Assembly (NCBI GenBank): GCA_947085845.1
Contig: CAMTXO010000002.1
Coordinates: 496,001 to 560,000 of the forward strand
Direction of reading: 5' to 3'
Source: JACPYF01 sp947085845
GTDB lineage: Bacteria > Patescibacteriota > Saccharimonadia > Saccharimonadales > Saccharimonadaceae
Length of the DNA stretch: 64,000 nt
Shown here: piece after piece, positions 52,595 through 61,186 of the stretch
How positions within the stretch are numbered: position 1 is the first letter of the stretch
Layout of the letters: the number at the start of each line of letters is the position of its first letter
Notes under the pieces: generated by a model
What the model saw: the letters and a program-made list of their open reading frames with translations, nothing else
Databases searched by the model: none
Told to the model about the DNA's origin: nothing
Translations under genes and position numbers: made by a program

Positions 52595-52798
52595 TTAACG
52601 GCGCACCGTTAACGGCAGTTTGTTTGCTTGACCACATGGACAGGAGACGATCGGGTAGTTCACCATAGGTATTCGCTGCTTAAAAGCTCCCCCACATTTT
52701 CCACAAACAATTGTTATTTTCGGTCCAGAACCGAAAATTTGAGCGATGCTCGTACTCCAACCTTCGGCTGCTTTAGCCCATACGACATTTGAACTCAT
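52595..52798 (-). CDS. Small zinc-ribbon protein
   Basis: 67 residues. Two Cys pairs (CGKC near residue 32 and CPC near 53) with hydrophobic strands between them (ITIVCGKCGGAF; YPIVSCPCGQ) make a compact zinc ribbon; the N-terminal half is helical. AGGAG precedes the ATG at 5 bases, which supports a real gene despite its size. Monocistronic, with terminator. Role unknown; possibly nucleic-acid binding. Confidence 0.75.
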   Translation of the reverse strand: MSSNVVWAKAAEGWSTSIAQIFGSGPKITIVCGKCGGAFKQRIPMVNYPIVSCPCGQANKLPLTVRR

Positions 52799-52887
52799 GT
52801 TAACTCCTAATAAAATTTCAGGATGTATGTATATTTTATAATGTAATAAATTTTAATGCAATGTATCTCACTACGTACAAAACAAAA

Positions 52888-52904
52888 CCACCCCTGTAGG
52901 ATGG
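52888..52904 (-). terminator. Terminator of tRNA-Asp
   Basis: On the minus strand CCATCC pairs with GGGTGG around a 5-base loop, followed by TTTTGTTTT. Confidence 0.75.
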
Positions 52905-52921
52905 CTTAATTTTCAAAAATC

Positions 52922-52999
52922 TGGCGGGCCCGACCGGATTCGAACCGGCGATCTCCTCCGTGACAGGGAGGCGTGATAGGCCAGCTTCACTACGAGCCC
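52922..52999 (-). tRNA. tRNA-Asp (anticodon GTC)
   Basis: 78 bases with encoded CCA. Acceptor GGGCTCG/CGGGCCC, anticodon stem CCTCC/GGAGG around CTGTCAC, T-arm GCCGG TTCGAAT CCGGT (last pair G-T). The gene-free gap 52799-53135 otherwise holds only its terminator and the promoter of the next gene. Confidence 0.95.
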
Positions 53000-53114
53000 T
53001 CGTAATTTTCTGACTCTGGCTATATTACCAGTTTTGAGGCTGCAAATCAACAGAGGTGAAACATAACCTGTTTATTCTAGTAACGACACCGTAGAATATC
53101 TGAAACGTTTATCG

Positions 53115-53120
53115 TATAAT
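53115..53120 (+). promoter_or_regulatory. -10 box for the gene at 53136
   Basis: TATAAT, 15 bases before the ATG, with no ribosome site between. Confidence 0.5.
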
Positions 53121-53135
53121 AGTGTCACACAAGCA

Positions 53136-53504
53136 ATGAATATTGGATCAATACTACAACAAGTTTCAAAAGATAGAGCTCTAGTCGCGTCTTGGCTGTT
53201 TCTTGGCGTACTAGTTTTGATAGTAGTATTGTTACTTGCATTTCGTATTCATCCGACAGAGCTTAATACACAAACTCGCTACAATGCATTTAGTGCACCC
53301 TATATATATACAAACCCCTGGTACAATCTATTACCGCTTGCACTGTTTAGCTTGATGGTTCTAGTTTTGCACACTGTTATTGCGATAAAACTCTACCTTG
53401 GTAGTAGTAAATACATGGCTCGATTGTTTTTATGGCTCAGTATAATGGTGGTTATAATAGGGGCTTTTGTAGGTTCGGCCGTCCTCGGACTTGCATCGAT
53501 ATAA
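53136..53504 (+). CDS. Hypothetical three-span membrane protein
   Basis: 122 residues, not recognised. Spans at about 17-36, 66-86 and 94-117; a Tyr-rich outer loop (TRYNAFSAPYIYTNPWYN) lies between the first two. It is 3 bases before the glycosyltransferase gene and may work with it in the membrane. Confidence 0.68.
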   Translation: MNIGSILQQVSKDRALVASWLFLGVLVLIVVLLLAFRIHPTELNTQTRYNAFSAPYIYTNPWYNLLPLALFSLMVLVLHTVIAIKLYLGSSKYMARLFLWLSIMVVIIGAFVGSAVLGLASI

Positions 53505-53507
53505 ACA

Positions 53508-55139
53508 ATGACTGATATCGAACTACCACTCGATAAACGCACTAAATCGTATCGTTTTTTTGAAATACTCCCAGCAGCAATTAGCTATGGATTTATCATT
53601 TTACTTGTAGTACTTTCTCTGGTAAATCCATTTTTAGCAGCACTATATTTGCTTGCCATTATATTAACTTTGTTCATCAAGTCTCTCGGCATAGCCGCTC
53701 GAACTATACAGGGGTACGGTCAAATGAAAAGTGCACAGGCAGCTGATTGGCATAAACGTCTGCGCGATGTACGTATTGCTGAAAACCCATCCAAATCACT
53801 TGATAGTATAGAGGGAAGTGGTTTTCTACACAAACAACATCTAGAAAATCTCGAAAAAATACGTAATTTTCCCGATATTTACCCAAAGGTTGACGATATT
53901 TACCAGGCTGTTTTGATAGCTTCGTACAATGAGGGCATCGAAACACTAGAGCCAACTATACAAGCAGTTGCTGATACTGATTTTCCGAACAATAGAATTA
54001 TTCTAGTTATGGCTTTCGAGGAGCGCGGCGGTAAAGACATGGAAAATACTATTAAAGAGCTCGAGAAAAAATTTAGTACAACTTTCCATGCGTTTTTACC
54101 TGTAAAACATCCAAAAAATCTAAAGCACGAAATAATTGGCAAAGGTGCAAATGTGACGTTTGCAGGAAAGCATCTTTCCCACTGGCTGGAGGGCAAGGAC
54201 ATACAGGATGAAAATATCATAATTACCACCCTTGATAGCGATAACAGACCAGATAAAAAATATTTTTCTTATGTAACTTACGAATATATTACTCGGGAAA
54301 ATCGTCAAAATCTTTCATTTCAACCAATTGCACTTTTCCTCAATAATATATGGGATGCGCCCGCACCTATGCGCGTGGTGGCCACTGGTAACTCATTTTT
54401 CAATATCATTATGTCTATGCGTCCTCATATATTGCGTAACTTTGCCTCGCATTCTCAGCCACTCAAGGCGTTGAAGGAAATGGATTTTTGGAGTGTTCGT
54501 ACAGTAGTAGAGGACGGTCACCAATATTGGCGAAGCTACTTTCACTTTGATGGCAAATACGCTGTTATCCCTATTTATGTGCCTATTTATCAAGATGCAG
54601 TGTTGTCGCATACATATTGGAAAACGCTCAAAGCTCAGTTTGGACAGGTGTCTCGCTGGGCCTATGGAGCATCAGATATTCCTTATGTAGCAGTGCGCGT
54701 ACTGACTAAAAAACGCACCGTACCGTTTGCATCTGGCATAGCACATTTGTTTCGTTTAATGGACAACCATACTACGTGGGCTAGTATGTCTGTAATAGTT
54801 GCCTTCGGCGGTTGGGTGCCGCTTCTTATCAACCCAGAATCATCTCGTAGCATAATAGTCCACGAACTTCCTGAGGTAATCAGTCTGATACAAAGGCTTG
54901 CAACGATAGGACTATTCGTCACTATATTTTTGACCTTTAAGATGCTTCCACCTAGACCAGAGCGCTACAAACGGCATCGTAATTTCCTGATGCTTATACA
55001 GTGGGTGCTCATGCCAGTTACAGCAATTGCATATGGTTCAATTTCTGCATTCTATTCACAGACACGACTTGCACTAGGCAGGTATATGGATGAATTTAAT
55101 GTGACAGAAAAAGTAGTAAAGTCTCAAACTCGTAAGTAA
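53508..55139 (+). CDS. Membrane glycosyltransferase, family 2
   Basis: 543 residues. Two N-terminal spans (about 22-65), the GT-A domain with IASYNEG near 145, DSD in TTLDSDNRPD near 243, an ED dyad (VVEDGHQYW) and a Q-x-x-R-W motif (FGQVSRWAYG), then three to four C-terminal spans. This layout is that of processive, cellulose-synthase-like enzymes that make and export a surface polysaccharide. The product sugar cannot be told. Its last 16 bases overlap convergent nrdR. Confidence 0.88.
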   Translation: MTDIELPLDKRTKSYRFFEILPAAISYGFIILLVVLSLVNPFLAALYLLAIILTLFIKSLGIAARTIQGYGQMKSAQAADWHKRLRDVRIAENPSKSLDSIEGSGFLHKQHLENLEKIRNFPDIYPKVDDIYQAVLIASYNEGIETLEPTIQAVADTDFPNNRIILVMAFEERGGKDMENTIKELEKKFSTTFHAFLPVKHPKNLKHEIIGKGANVTFAGKHLSHWLEGKDIQDENIIITTLDSDNRPDKKYFSYVTYEYITRENRQNLSFQPIALFLNNIWDAPAPMRVVATGNSFFNIIMSMRPHILRNFASHSQPLKALKEMDFWSVRTVVEDGHQYWRSYFHFDGKYAVIPIYVPIYQDAVLSHTYWKTLKAQFGQVSRWAYGASDIPYVAVRVLTKKRTVPFASGIAHLFRLMDNHTTWASMSVIVAFGGWVPLLINPESSRSIIVHELPEVISLIQRLATIGLFVTIFLTFKMLPPRPERYKRHRNFLMLIQWVLMPVTAIAYGSISAFYSQTRLALGRYMDEFNVTEKVVKSQTRK

Positions 55140-55546
55140 CGCTTGAGGTGGGCTGGGTGTTTTGCGGCATATTGCACGCTTGCTAGTCGGTCAAAGTGCT
55201 TTAAGCTCGTGTAAACAACCTCACAGATAGCCTGAGGCGTTGTTTTGGCGCCGTTTTGCAATAACTTAGCCTCAACTGTCTTTGCGAGCGCTTCAGCGTT
55301 CTCAGCACGCTTCTGTGGTTGATGTTCAAAACAACCTGCAATGCTAATCAGTAATTTGGCGTGGTGGAAGGGAAGGGAATTTTTGCCGGAATCTACTTCT
55401 ATCTGATCCAGAGCAATGTCTTCATAGGTGGTATATATACAGCTACATTCTTTGCAGCGTCGCCTACGCCAAACAGTTGCCGTCTTTTTGTTCTGACGAG
55501 AATTTATAACTTGAGTATTGTTTTGACCACATTTAATACAAATCAT
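55124..55546 (-). CDS. nrdR: Transcriptional repressor NrdR
   Basis: 140 residues. A zinc ribbon (CIKCGQNNTQVINSR, RRRRCKECSCIYTTYE) followed by an ATP-cone (KTTPQAICEVVYTSLKHFDRLASVQYAA). NrdR senses nucleotide levels and represses ribonucleotide reductase genes. The normal first Cys pair is kept. Upstream, 55547-55794 carries a perfect TAGCTAT/ATAGCTA hairpin (55564-55581) and an AAGCTGT/ACAGCTT hairpin (55620-55644) but no clear NrdR box. Confidence 0.9.
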   Translation of the reverse strand: MICIKCGQNNTQVINSRQNKKTATVWRRRRCKECSCIYTTYEDIALDQIEVDSGKNSLPFHHAKLLISIAGCFEHQPQKRAENAEALAKTVEAKLLQNGAKTTPQAICEVVYTSLKHFDRLASVQYAAKHPAHLKRYLRV

Positions 55547-55760
55547 GACTACATATTGTCATATAGCTATAAAAATAGCTAGTGGAAAACTACAATATTT
55601 CGTGGATAACTTAGTAGTTAAGCTGTATATTCGTAAAACAGCTTGAAGTTTGAAAGCTCGGAGGTCTTGGTGGTATGTATACTTTGCTTTTTCATAACTC
55701 TATACTAGCATTTTGTACTAAAAATGTCAATATTATGCTTATGTAGTTGACCATTAATTT

Positions 55761-55791
55761 AAAATATCTCATTGTATGAATGAGATATTTT
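55761..55791 (-). terminator. AT-rich terminator of tRNA-Val
   Basis: 12-base perfect stem AAAATATCTCAT/ATGAGATATTTT just 3' of the tRNA on the minus strand, ending in TTTT. Confidence 0.6.
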
Positions 55792-55794
55792 ATG

Positions 55795-55871
55795 TGGTGG
55801 GCGATGAGGAATTCGAATCCCCGACCTCCTCAACGTCAATGAGGCGCTCTAGCCAGCTGAGCTAATCGCCC
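55795..55871 (-). tRNA. tRNA-Val (anticodon GAC)
   Basis: 77 bases with encoded CCA. Acceptor GGGCGAT/ATCGCCC, D-arm GCTC/GAGC, anticodon stem CCTCA/TGAGG around TTGACGT, T-arm with TTCGAAT. Reads GTC and GTT. Confidence 0.94.
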
Positions 55872-55922
55872 GCGCAAACATCAGCATAGCAAAAACAGAG
55901 GCGACGTGCAATTGTCACGTGG

Positions 55923-55928
55923 TACAAT
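55923..55928 (+). promoter_or_regulatory. -10 box for thrS
   Basis: TACAAT, 9 bases before ATG 55938 and 3 before ATG 55932; this favours the second as the start of a leaderless message. Confidence 0.6.
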
Positions 55929-55937
55929 AATATGCAT

Positions 55938-57782
55938 ATGAGTGATAACGATAATCTATATCCAATGCGCCACAGCTTGGCGCATATTACTGCAGCGGCA
56001 GTACAACACCTATGGCCAGAAGCTAAATTTGGCGTAGGCCCAGTGGTAAAAGACGGTTTCTACTACGATATTGATATTCCGAATGTCACTATCTCAACAG
56101 ATGATTTTGACAAGATTGAAGCGGAGATGCGCAAGATAATAGAGGAAAAACAAGCTTTTGAACGTAGCGAGAAGCATGTAGACGAAGCCATCAACTGGGC
56201 AAAAGAAGTAAAACAGCCATACAAAGAGGAGCTTTTGAACGATTTGAAACGTTCTGGCACTACTGTTGCCAAAGATTTGAATGCCGATGAGCTAGGTACT
56301 ATTGCCGAAGGTGATGGAGCTATCGAAAATGTCAGTTTTTATACCAATGGCGACTTTACTGACCTCTGTCGCGGGCCGCATGTGGAAGATACCGGCAAGG
56401 TAGGCGCATTCAAGTTGTCACGCGTTGCAGGTGCATATTGGCGAGGGAAAGAGACAAATCCACAGATACAGCGTCTATACGGGGTGGCATTTGAAACTCC
56501 TAAGGATTTACGAAAGTATCTTGAAATGCAGGAAGAAGCAAAAAAACGGGATCATCGTAAGCTTGGTGTTGATTTAGATCTATTTGTTTTCTCGGAACTA
56601 GTTGGTTCGGGATTGCCGATGTTTACACCACGAGGCACTGTACTGCGCGAAGAGATAGAAAATTTTTCCAACGAGCTACGCCAAAACCGTGGTTTTCAGA
56701 AAGTTTCTATACCGCATATTACAAAGAAAGAACTCTACGAAAAGTCTGGCCACTGGGATAAGTTTGGTGATGAGTTGTTTCTTGTAAAAAGCCAAGAGAC
56801 TAAAGATGAACTGGTACTCAAACCTATGAATTGTCCTCATCATACACAAATTTATGCCAGCAAGCCGCGGTCATACCGTGATTTGCCGATTCGTTATTTG
56901 GATACAACGATGGTTTATCGTGACGAGAAGTCTGGTGAACTAGGGGGGTTGAATCGTGTACGTTCAATTACCCAAGATGATAGTCATTCTTTTTGTCGCC
57001 AAGATCAGATAGAGAATGAGATTGAAGGACTGCTAGCTGCTGCAAAGGAGCTATATGGTGCTGTTGGTATGGAATTAAGGGTACGCTTAAGCTACCGTGA
57101 CAGTAGTGATGCTTATTTAGGTAAGCCTGAGATATGGGAAAGCGCCCAGTCTCAACTTAAGAATGCTGTTGTGGCTAACGGCCTAGAATTTTACGAGCAA
57201 GAAGGGGAAGCAGCATTTTATGGTCCAAAGATAGATTTCATGGCTACAGATGCTATCGGTAGAGAGCACCAAGTGGCGACTGTGCAGCTTGATTTTGTTA
57301 TGCCGGATCGATTTGGGCTAAAGTATGTTGACGAAGAGGGATCAAATCAGGCGCCTGTCATGATTCATTGTGCATTACTTGGTTCGACAGAACGATTTCT
57401 TAGTGTCTACATCGAACATAGTGCTGGTAAATTCCCAGTATGGTTAGCACCTGAGCAATTACGCGTCATTACCGTTAATCAAGAAGTTGAAACAGTTGCG
57501 TTTGCTGAAAAGCTTGTAGATCAAGCAAAAGAAAAAGGCCTCCGAGTAACAATAGACAATACTAATGAGTCTGTTGGCAAGAAGATCCGGGCGACTGAAG
57601 TGCTCAAGGTCCCATATAGTGTAGTAGTAGGTGAAAAAGAGATAGAAACTGGTAAATTAACACCTAGGGTTCGAAAAGACCTAGCTGTTGAGGGGCGTCA
57701 GGATGAGGCTTATGTAGTAGAGAACCTTATTACCTCAATTGCAAATGAAGCACGCTCTCGTGTCCAAAAATCATCACTGTAA
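55938..57782 (+). CDS. thrS: Threonyl-tRNA synthetase lacking the TGS domain
   Basis: 614 residues. It begins directly at the editing domain (RHSLAHITAAAV, LCRGPHVEDTGKVGAFKL: His/His/Cys/His kept), so the N-terminal TGS domain of about 60 residues is absent. The class II core has zinc ligands in MNCPHH, QDDSHSF and MIHCALLGS; motif 2 is VYRDEKSGELGGLNRVRSI. The C-terminal anticodon-binding domain (APEQLRVITVNQE) is complete. No missing TGS can be found upstream, where tRNA-Val lies. Confidence 0.96.
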   Translation: MSDNDNLYPMRHSLAHITAAAVQHLWPEAKFGVGPVVKDGFYYDIDIPNVTISTDDFDKIEAEMRKIIEEKQAFERSEKHVDEAINWAKEVKQPYKEELLNDLKRSGTTVAKDLNADELGTIAEGDGAIENVSFYTNGDFTDLCRGPHVEDTGKVGAFKLSRVAGAYWRGKETNPQIQRLYGVAFETPKDLRKYLEMQEEAKKRDHRKLGVDLDLFVFSELVGSGLPMFTPRGTVLREEIENFSNELRQNRGFQKVSIPHITKKELYEKSGHWDKFGDELFLVKSQETKDELVLKPMNCPHHTQIYASKPRSYRDLPIRYLDTTMVYRDEKSGELGGLNRVRSITQDDSHSFCRQDQIENEIEGLLAAAKELYGAVGMELRVRLSYRDSSDAYLGKPEIWESAQSQLKNAVVANGLEFYEQEGEAAFYGPKIDFMATDAIGREHQVATVQLDFVMPDRFGLKYVDEEGSNQAPVMIHCALLGSTERFLSVYIEHSAGKFPVWLAPEQLRVITVNQEVETVAFAEKLVDQAKEKGLRVTIDNTNESVGKKIRATEVLKVPYSVVVGEKEIETGKLTPRVRKDLAVEGRQDEAYVVENLITSIANEARSRVQKSSL

Positions 57783-57790
57783 TTAAGTGC

Positions 57791-57796
57791 TATAAT
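57791..57796 (+). promoter_or_regulatory. -10 box for the gene at 57804
   Basis: TATAAT after TGC, 7 bases before the ATG. Confidence 0.6.
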
Positions 57797-57803
57797 ATAA
57801 TAA

Positions 57804-58409
57804 ATGGAGACAAGCAAGGAAAAGATAGCTACGGATATTGATGAGGTTTTATTTCCTTTAGTTGAAGAATTTGTAAAATGGCACAATAGGGAATACGGGA
57901 CATCTCTGACTGTTGAGGACTTTAGATCTTACGAATTTGAAGAAGCTTTGGGGCTGCCCGTTCCGGAGGTTGTACATAGAATTAGACTTTTTTTAGATCA
58001 AGAGCATGGACATTTACATGTTGAGCCAATATACGAAGCCAAAGAAGCTATAACAGAAATGAGCAAAGATTTTGATTTTGTAGGAATCACAGCCAGACAC
58101 CCAAGTTTTAAAATCTCAACTATTGCATATGTAGAACACCATTTTGGAGATATAATCACCGATTTGCACCTTTTAGGTCATAAAGAAACTGTCGATATTG
58201 TTATACCTAAAGCTGAGGTTTGTAGAAGGCTGGGCGCATCAACGCTTGTCGATGATTCTCTGGGGCATGTTGAAAATTGTGACGACTTTGGTGTGCAAGG
58301 TATATTATTTGGTGACTATCCATGGAACCAGCACGAAAATATTCCAGATTCAGTTATAGCGTGCCCTACCTGGGGAGAAGTCCTAGAATATGCCTACGCA
58401 AAAGCCTAG
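57804..58409 (+). CDS. HAD-like phosphatase (5'-nucleotidase C-like)
   Basis: 201 residues. Motif I is ATDIDEVLFPLV with both Asp; motif II is in FVGITAR; motif IV is TLVDDSLGH. The N-terminal helical cap with HNREYGTSL and EHGHLHVEPIY resembles deoxyribonucleotidase/YqfW-type HADs. It probably dephosphorylates a nucleotide or similar small molecule. It overlaps the next gene by 20 bases, part of a tight three-gene run. Confidence 0.82.
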   Translation: METSKEKIATDIDEVLFPLVEEFVKWHNREYGTSLTVEDFRSYEFEEALGLPVPEVVHRIRLFLDQEHGHLHVEPIYEAKEAITEMSKDFDFVGITARHPSFKISTIAYVEHHFGDIITDLHLLGHKETVDIVIPKAEVCRRLGASTLVDDSLGHVENCDDFGVQGILFGDYPWNQHENIPDSVIACPTWGEVLEYAYAKA

Positions 58410-58710
58410 CTTCAAACTCATGGTCTATGATATTGTAGCTCAAATACCTGAGGGTAGACTTATGACATACGGCGATATCGCAGCATTAAGCGGGCAGGCC
58501 GCCGCCGCTCGTATAGTCGGTGGATTGGCTCACTTTGGTCCAACAGACTTACCGTGGCATAGAGTGGTAAATCGTTTCGGCGGGCTAGCCGCAGGCTACT
58601 ACGGAGGTAAGTTAGGGCATCAAAAAGCACTTGAAGCCGAAGGGTTTATAGTTGAGGATTTAAAAGTAATTGATTTCGAGAAGAGAAGATGGACACCAAC
58701 CAGCCGTTAA
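58390..58710 (+). CDS. Alkyltransferase-like protein (ATL, MGMT family)
   Basis: 106 residues. It matches the DNA-binding domain of O6-alkylguanine transferases (VPEGRLMTYGDIAALSG-like; RIVGGLAHFGPTDLPWHRVVNRFGGLA), but the reactive Cys of PCHRV is Trp (PWHRV). ATL proteins of this type bind O6-alkylguanine, flip it out and recruit nucleotide excision repair instead of removing the alkyl group. It is overlapped at both ends by neighbours. Confidence 0.93.
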   Translation: MPTQKPSFKLMVYDIVAQIPEGRLMTYGDIAALSGQAAAARIVGGLAHFGPTDLPWHRVVNRFGGLAAGYYGGKLGHQKALEAEGFIVEDLKVIDFEKRRWTPTSR

Positions 58711-59558
58711 TTGTTATTGTGGGTCCAACAGCTAGTGGTAAAAGTGATGTTGCCATGAAAATAGCCAAAAAATATGGTGGCGAGATAATATGCGCCGATT
58801 CTCGAACTGTGTATAAGGGTATGGACATCGGTACAGCAAAACCAAGCAGTAAAGACCAAAGCGAGGTGCCGCATCATCTGCTAGATATTGTAAATCCCGA
58901 CCAGCGATTTACTGCAGCAGATTTTCAAAAGCTAGCAAATGGTGTAATAGAGGATATACGCTCACGTGGTAAGCTGCCACTGCTTGTTGGTGGAACAGGG
59001 TTGTATGTCGATGGTGTTATTTTTAATTACCAATTTAATACGGATTACGATCCTGGGCTACGGAAAAAGCTCGAAAGTATGAGTATAGAGAAGCTGCACC
59101 AATATAGCAAAATACACAACATTATATTGCCCGAAAACAGCTTAAACAAAAGACATGTTGTAAGAAATATTGAAAGAAATGGGATTGTTGTAAAGAGTAA
59201 CAGCAATAAACTAAGCACAAGCATTATTGTAGGAATAGCAACAGAAAAAGAAACTCTACATAATAGAATTGTTCAGCGAACTGAACACTTTTTTGAAAGT
59301 GGAGTGGTAGAAGAGTCAAAGTTATTGGGCGAAAAGTATGGCTGGAATAGCGAATCTATGACAGGAAATATATATCCAATAGTGCATCAATTATTAAACA
59401 AACAAATAACAATTGAAAAAGCTAAAGAACAATTTATGACTCAGGACTGGCGACTTGCAAAACGTCAATTAACTTGGCTGAAGCGCAATAAGTTTATTCA
59501 ATGGAAGTCGCTGGAAGGTGCTTACACTTATATTTCAGATAGGCTAGAGGCTCGCTAA
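58689..59558 (+). CDS. miaA: tRNA dimethylallyltransferase
   Basis: 289 residues. P-loop GPTASGKSDVAMKIA, CADSRTVYKGMDIGTAKPS, VPHHLLDIVNPDQRFTAADF and LPLLVGGTGLYVDGV are diagnostic. It prenylates A37 of tRNAs that read UNN codons. Start overlaps the ATL gene by 22 bases. Confidence 0.97.
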   Translation: MDTNQPLIVIVGPTASGKSDVAMKIAKKYGGEIICADSRTVYKGMDIGTAKPSSKDQSEVPHHLLDIVNPDQRFTAADFQKLANGVIEDIRSRGKLPLLVGGTGLYVDGVIFNYQFNTDYDPGLRKKLESMSIEKLHQYSKIHNIILPENSLNKRHVVRNIERNGIVVKSNSNKLSTSIIVGIATEKETLHNRIVQRTEHFFESGVVEESKLLGEKYGWNSESMTGNIYPIVHQLLNKQITIEKAKEQFMTQDWRLAKRQLTWLKRNKFIQWKSLEGAYTYISDRLEAR

Positions 59559-59610
59559 AATTGAACAAAAATGATATTATGAGTATCAAACCAGGAGGAA
59601 AATACACACA

Positions 59611-60204
59611 ATGATCGATACCTTATTCGGCTCAAAAACACGCGTAAAACTGCTGTATTTGTTTCTAAATAATCCCGGTAGAGCTTTTTATGTACGAGAA
59701 ATTACCCGTAGAGTAGATGAACAAATAAATTCTGTTCGGCGAGAACTAGCTAACATGCTAAATGTTGGGGTAATAAAAAGTGACAGCGTAGATAACAAGC
59801 TGTACTACGAAGTGGATCCCGAATACATACATTACAAACCTCTTCATCAAATATTCTCTGACAAAACATCACCTAGTGATATAAGTACGGAAGTTGCAAG
59901 TACAACAGACTGGTCAAAACGTGCTAAACAGCTAAGTGGAGTAAAGGCAGTTTTGTTGAGTGGTTCGTTTGTGGCAGGTGCTAACAGTAAAGTTGATGTG
60001 TTAATAGTCGGCAATGTACCAAAAGCAAAACTAAAGAAATTCATAAAAGATCTAGAAGAGGATGAACACCGAACAATTAACTATGCAACATTAAAATATG
60101 ACGACTTCTACTATAGACTTAGTTTGAAAGATCGTTTTGTTTCAGAGATAATTGACGGCAAACATGTTGTAGTGACAGATATTAACGGAATAGTCAGTAA
60201 GTAA
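59611..60204 (+). CDS. Winged-helix protein with nucleotidyltransferase-like domain
   Basis: 197 residues. Residues 1-75 form an ArsR-like winged helix (MIDTLFGSKTRVKLLYLFLNN; FYVREITRRVDEQINSVRREL). Residues about 100-160 resemble a minimal nucleotidyltransferase (VLLSGSFVAGANSKVDVLIVG, the GS-x-D pattern), with one of the usual Asp missing, so activity is doubtful. GGAGG precedes the ATG. Likely a DNA-binding regulator; target unknown. Probably co-transcribed with the next gene, 13 bases away. Confidence 0.72.
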   Translation: MIDTLFGSKTRVKLLYLFLNNPGRAFYVREITRRVDEQINSVRRELANMLNVGVIKSDSVDNKLYYEVDPEYIHYKPLHQIFSDKTSPSDISTEVASTTDWSKRAKQLSGVKAVLLSGSFVAGANSKVDVLIVGNVPKAKLKKFIKDLEEDEHRTINYATLKYDDFYYRLSLKDRFVSEIIDGKHVVVTDINGIVSK

Positions 60205-60217
60205 AGGAGAGCAAAAA

Positions 60218-60841
60218 ATGGAAATTGAATACAAAGGTGCAACTGGATTGTTAATTAAGTCAAATCTTATTAATATCACGGTTGATCCAAAACTATCCCT
60301 AGTAGGGCTGAAGGATATAAAAGTCACAGATACATTAGAGGTTGTTACAGATACAGCCTTTGCAGTAGATGCAGGTCAAAAAATTCTAATCGATGGTCCT
60401 GGTGAATACGAGGTTTCAAGAGTATCGGTAAAAGGAATAGCTGCAAAGCGTTATAGGGATGATTCTGGTAATAAGTTCACCATGTATCGATTAGAAATAT
60501 CTAGCTTCAGAGTTGCTATTATCGGGCACTGTTCAGATGTATTGGACGAGAGGCAGCTAGAAGAAATAGGTGTTGTTGACTTGCTTGTTGTGCCAGTCGG
60601 TGGGAATAGCTATACATTAGACGCACATCAAGCAGCAAAGATAGTCAATCAGATCGATCCACGCATTGTGATACCAGTACATTATGCTGACAAGGCAATA
60701 AAATATGACGTTGATCAAGATGATTTGTCGGGCTTTTTGAAAGAACTAGGCGCACAAGAACATGAGGTTGTTGATAAGCTGAAGCTTAAGAATGGTATTG
60801 TTCCTACTGTTAGAACAGTATATGAGATTCGTCGGAGTTAG
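60218..60841 (+). CDS. Degenerate metallo-beta-lactamase fold protein (UlaG-like)
   Basis: 207 residues. Strand order and landmarks fit MBL hydrolases (NITVDPKLS, DGPGEYEV, VDLLVVPVGGNSYTLDAHQAAKI, PRIVIPVHY), but HxHxDH, the zinc motif, is missing between residues 35 and 70. It is probably inactive or uses a different metal site; similar truncated forms occur in Patescibacteria. AAAGGAG lies before the ATG. Confidence 0.75.
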   Translation: MEIEYKGATGLLIKSNLINITVDPKLSLVGLKDIKVTDTLEVVTDTAFAVDAGQKILIDGPGEYEVSRVSVKGIAAKRYRDDSGNKFTMYRLEISSFRVAIIGHCSDVLDERQLEEIGVVDLLVVPVGGNSYTLDAHQAAKIVNQIDPRIVIPVHYADKAIKYDVDQDDLSGFLKELGAQEHEVVDKLKLKNGIVPTVRTVYEIRRS

Positions 60842-60850
60842 TTAATTAAA

Positions 60851-60877
60851 AAACCGCGACTGTGAAAGTCGCGGTTT
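60851..60877 (+). terminator. Bidirectional hairpin terminator
   Basis: AAACCGCGAC/GTCGCGGTTT, 7-base loop, between convergent genes. Confidence 0.9.
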
Positions 60878-60901
60878 AGTTTCATATCTATGGTCTGGTT
60901 A

Positions 60902-61099
60902 TTAAGACGCCAGAACACCCTTTTTCTTTAGTGTTCGTATAGCTTGTGTACTGAGTGTCATTGTGACTTTTTTACCATCAAGCATGAAAGTCTTTTTTTG
61001 TAGGTTAGGCTTGAAAACTCTTTTTGTGCGTCGCAAAGAAAAGCTCACATTGTGTCCGTGTTGCTTGCCTTTACCGGTTAATTCACATCTCGCAGTCAT
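60902..61099 (-). CDS. rpmB: Large ribosomal subunit protein bL28
   Basis: 65 residues. MTARCELTGKGKQHGHNVSFSLRRTKRVFKPNLQ is characteristic, with a single Cys where others have zinc pairs. AAGGAAA precedes the start. Monocistronic. Confidence 0.95.
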   Translation of the reverse strand: MTARCELTGKGKQHGHNVSFSLRRTKRVFKPNLQKKTFMLDGKKVTMTLSTQAIRTLKKKGVLAS

Positions 61100-61171
61100 T
61101 AAGTTTCCTTTTTTACAGTTCAGTAATCAATGTTATCATCCTAGTTAACAGAAGTCAACGCTTTAGTTTGG

Positions 61172-61177
61172 TATACT
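61172..61177 (+). promoter_or_regulatory. -10 box for the gene at 61187
   Basis: TATACT, 9 bases before the ATG. Confidence 0.55.
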
Positions 61178-61186
61178 GAATGATAT

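Noticed and set aside
55564..55581. TAGCTAT/ATAGCTA palindrome as an NrdR operator
   Set aside because: It does not match the ACACTATATATTGTGT-like NrdR box and occurs singly; kept only as a hairpin near nrdR.
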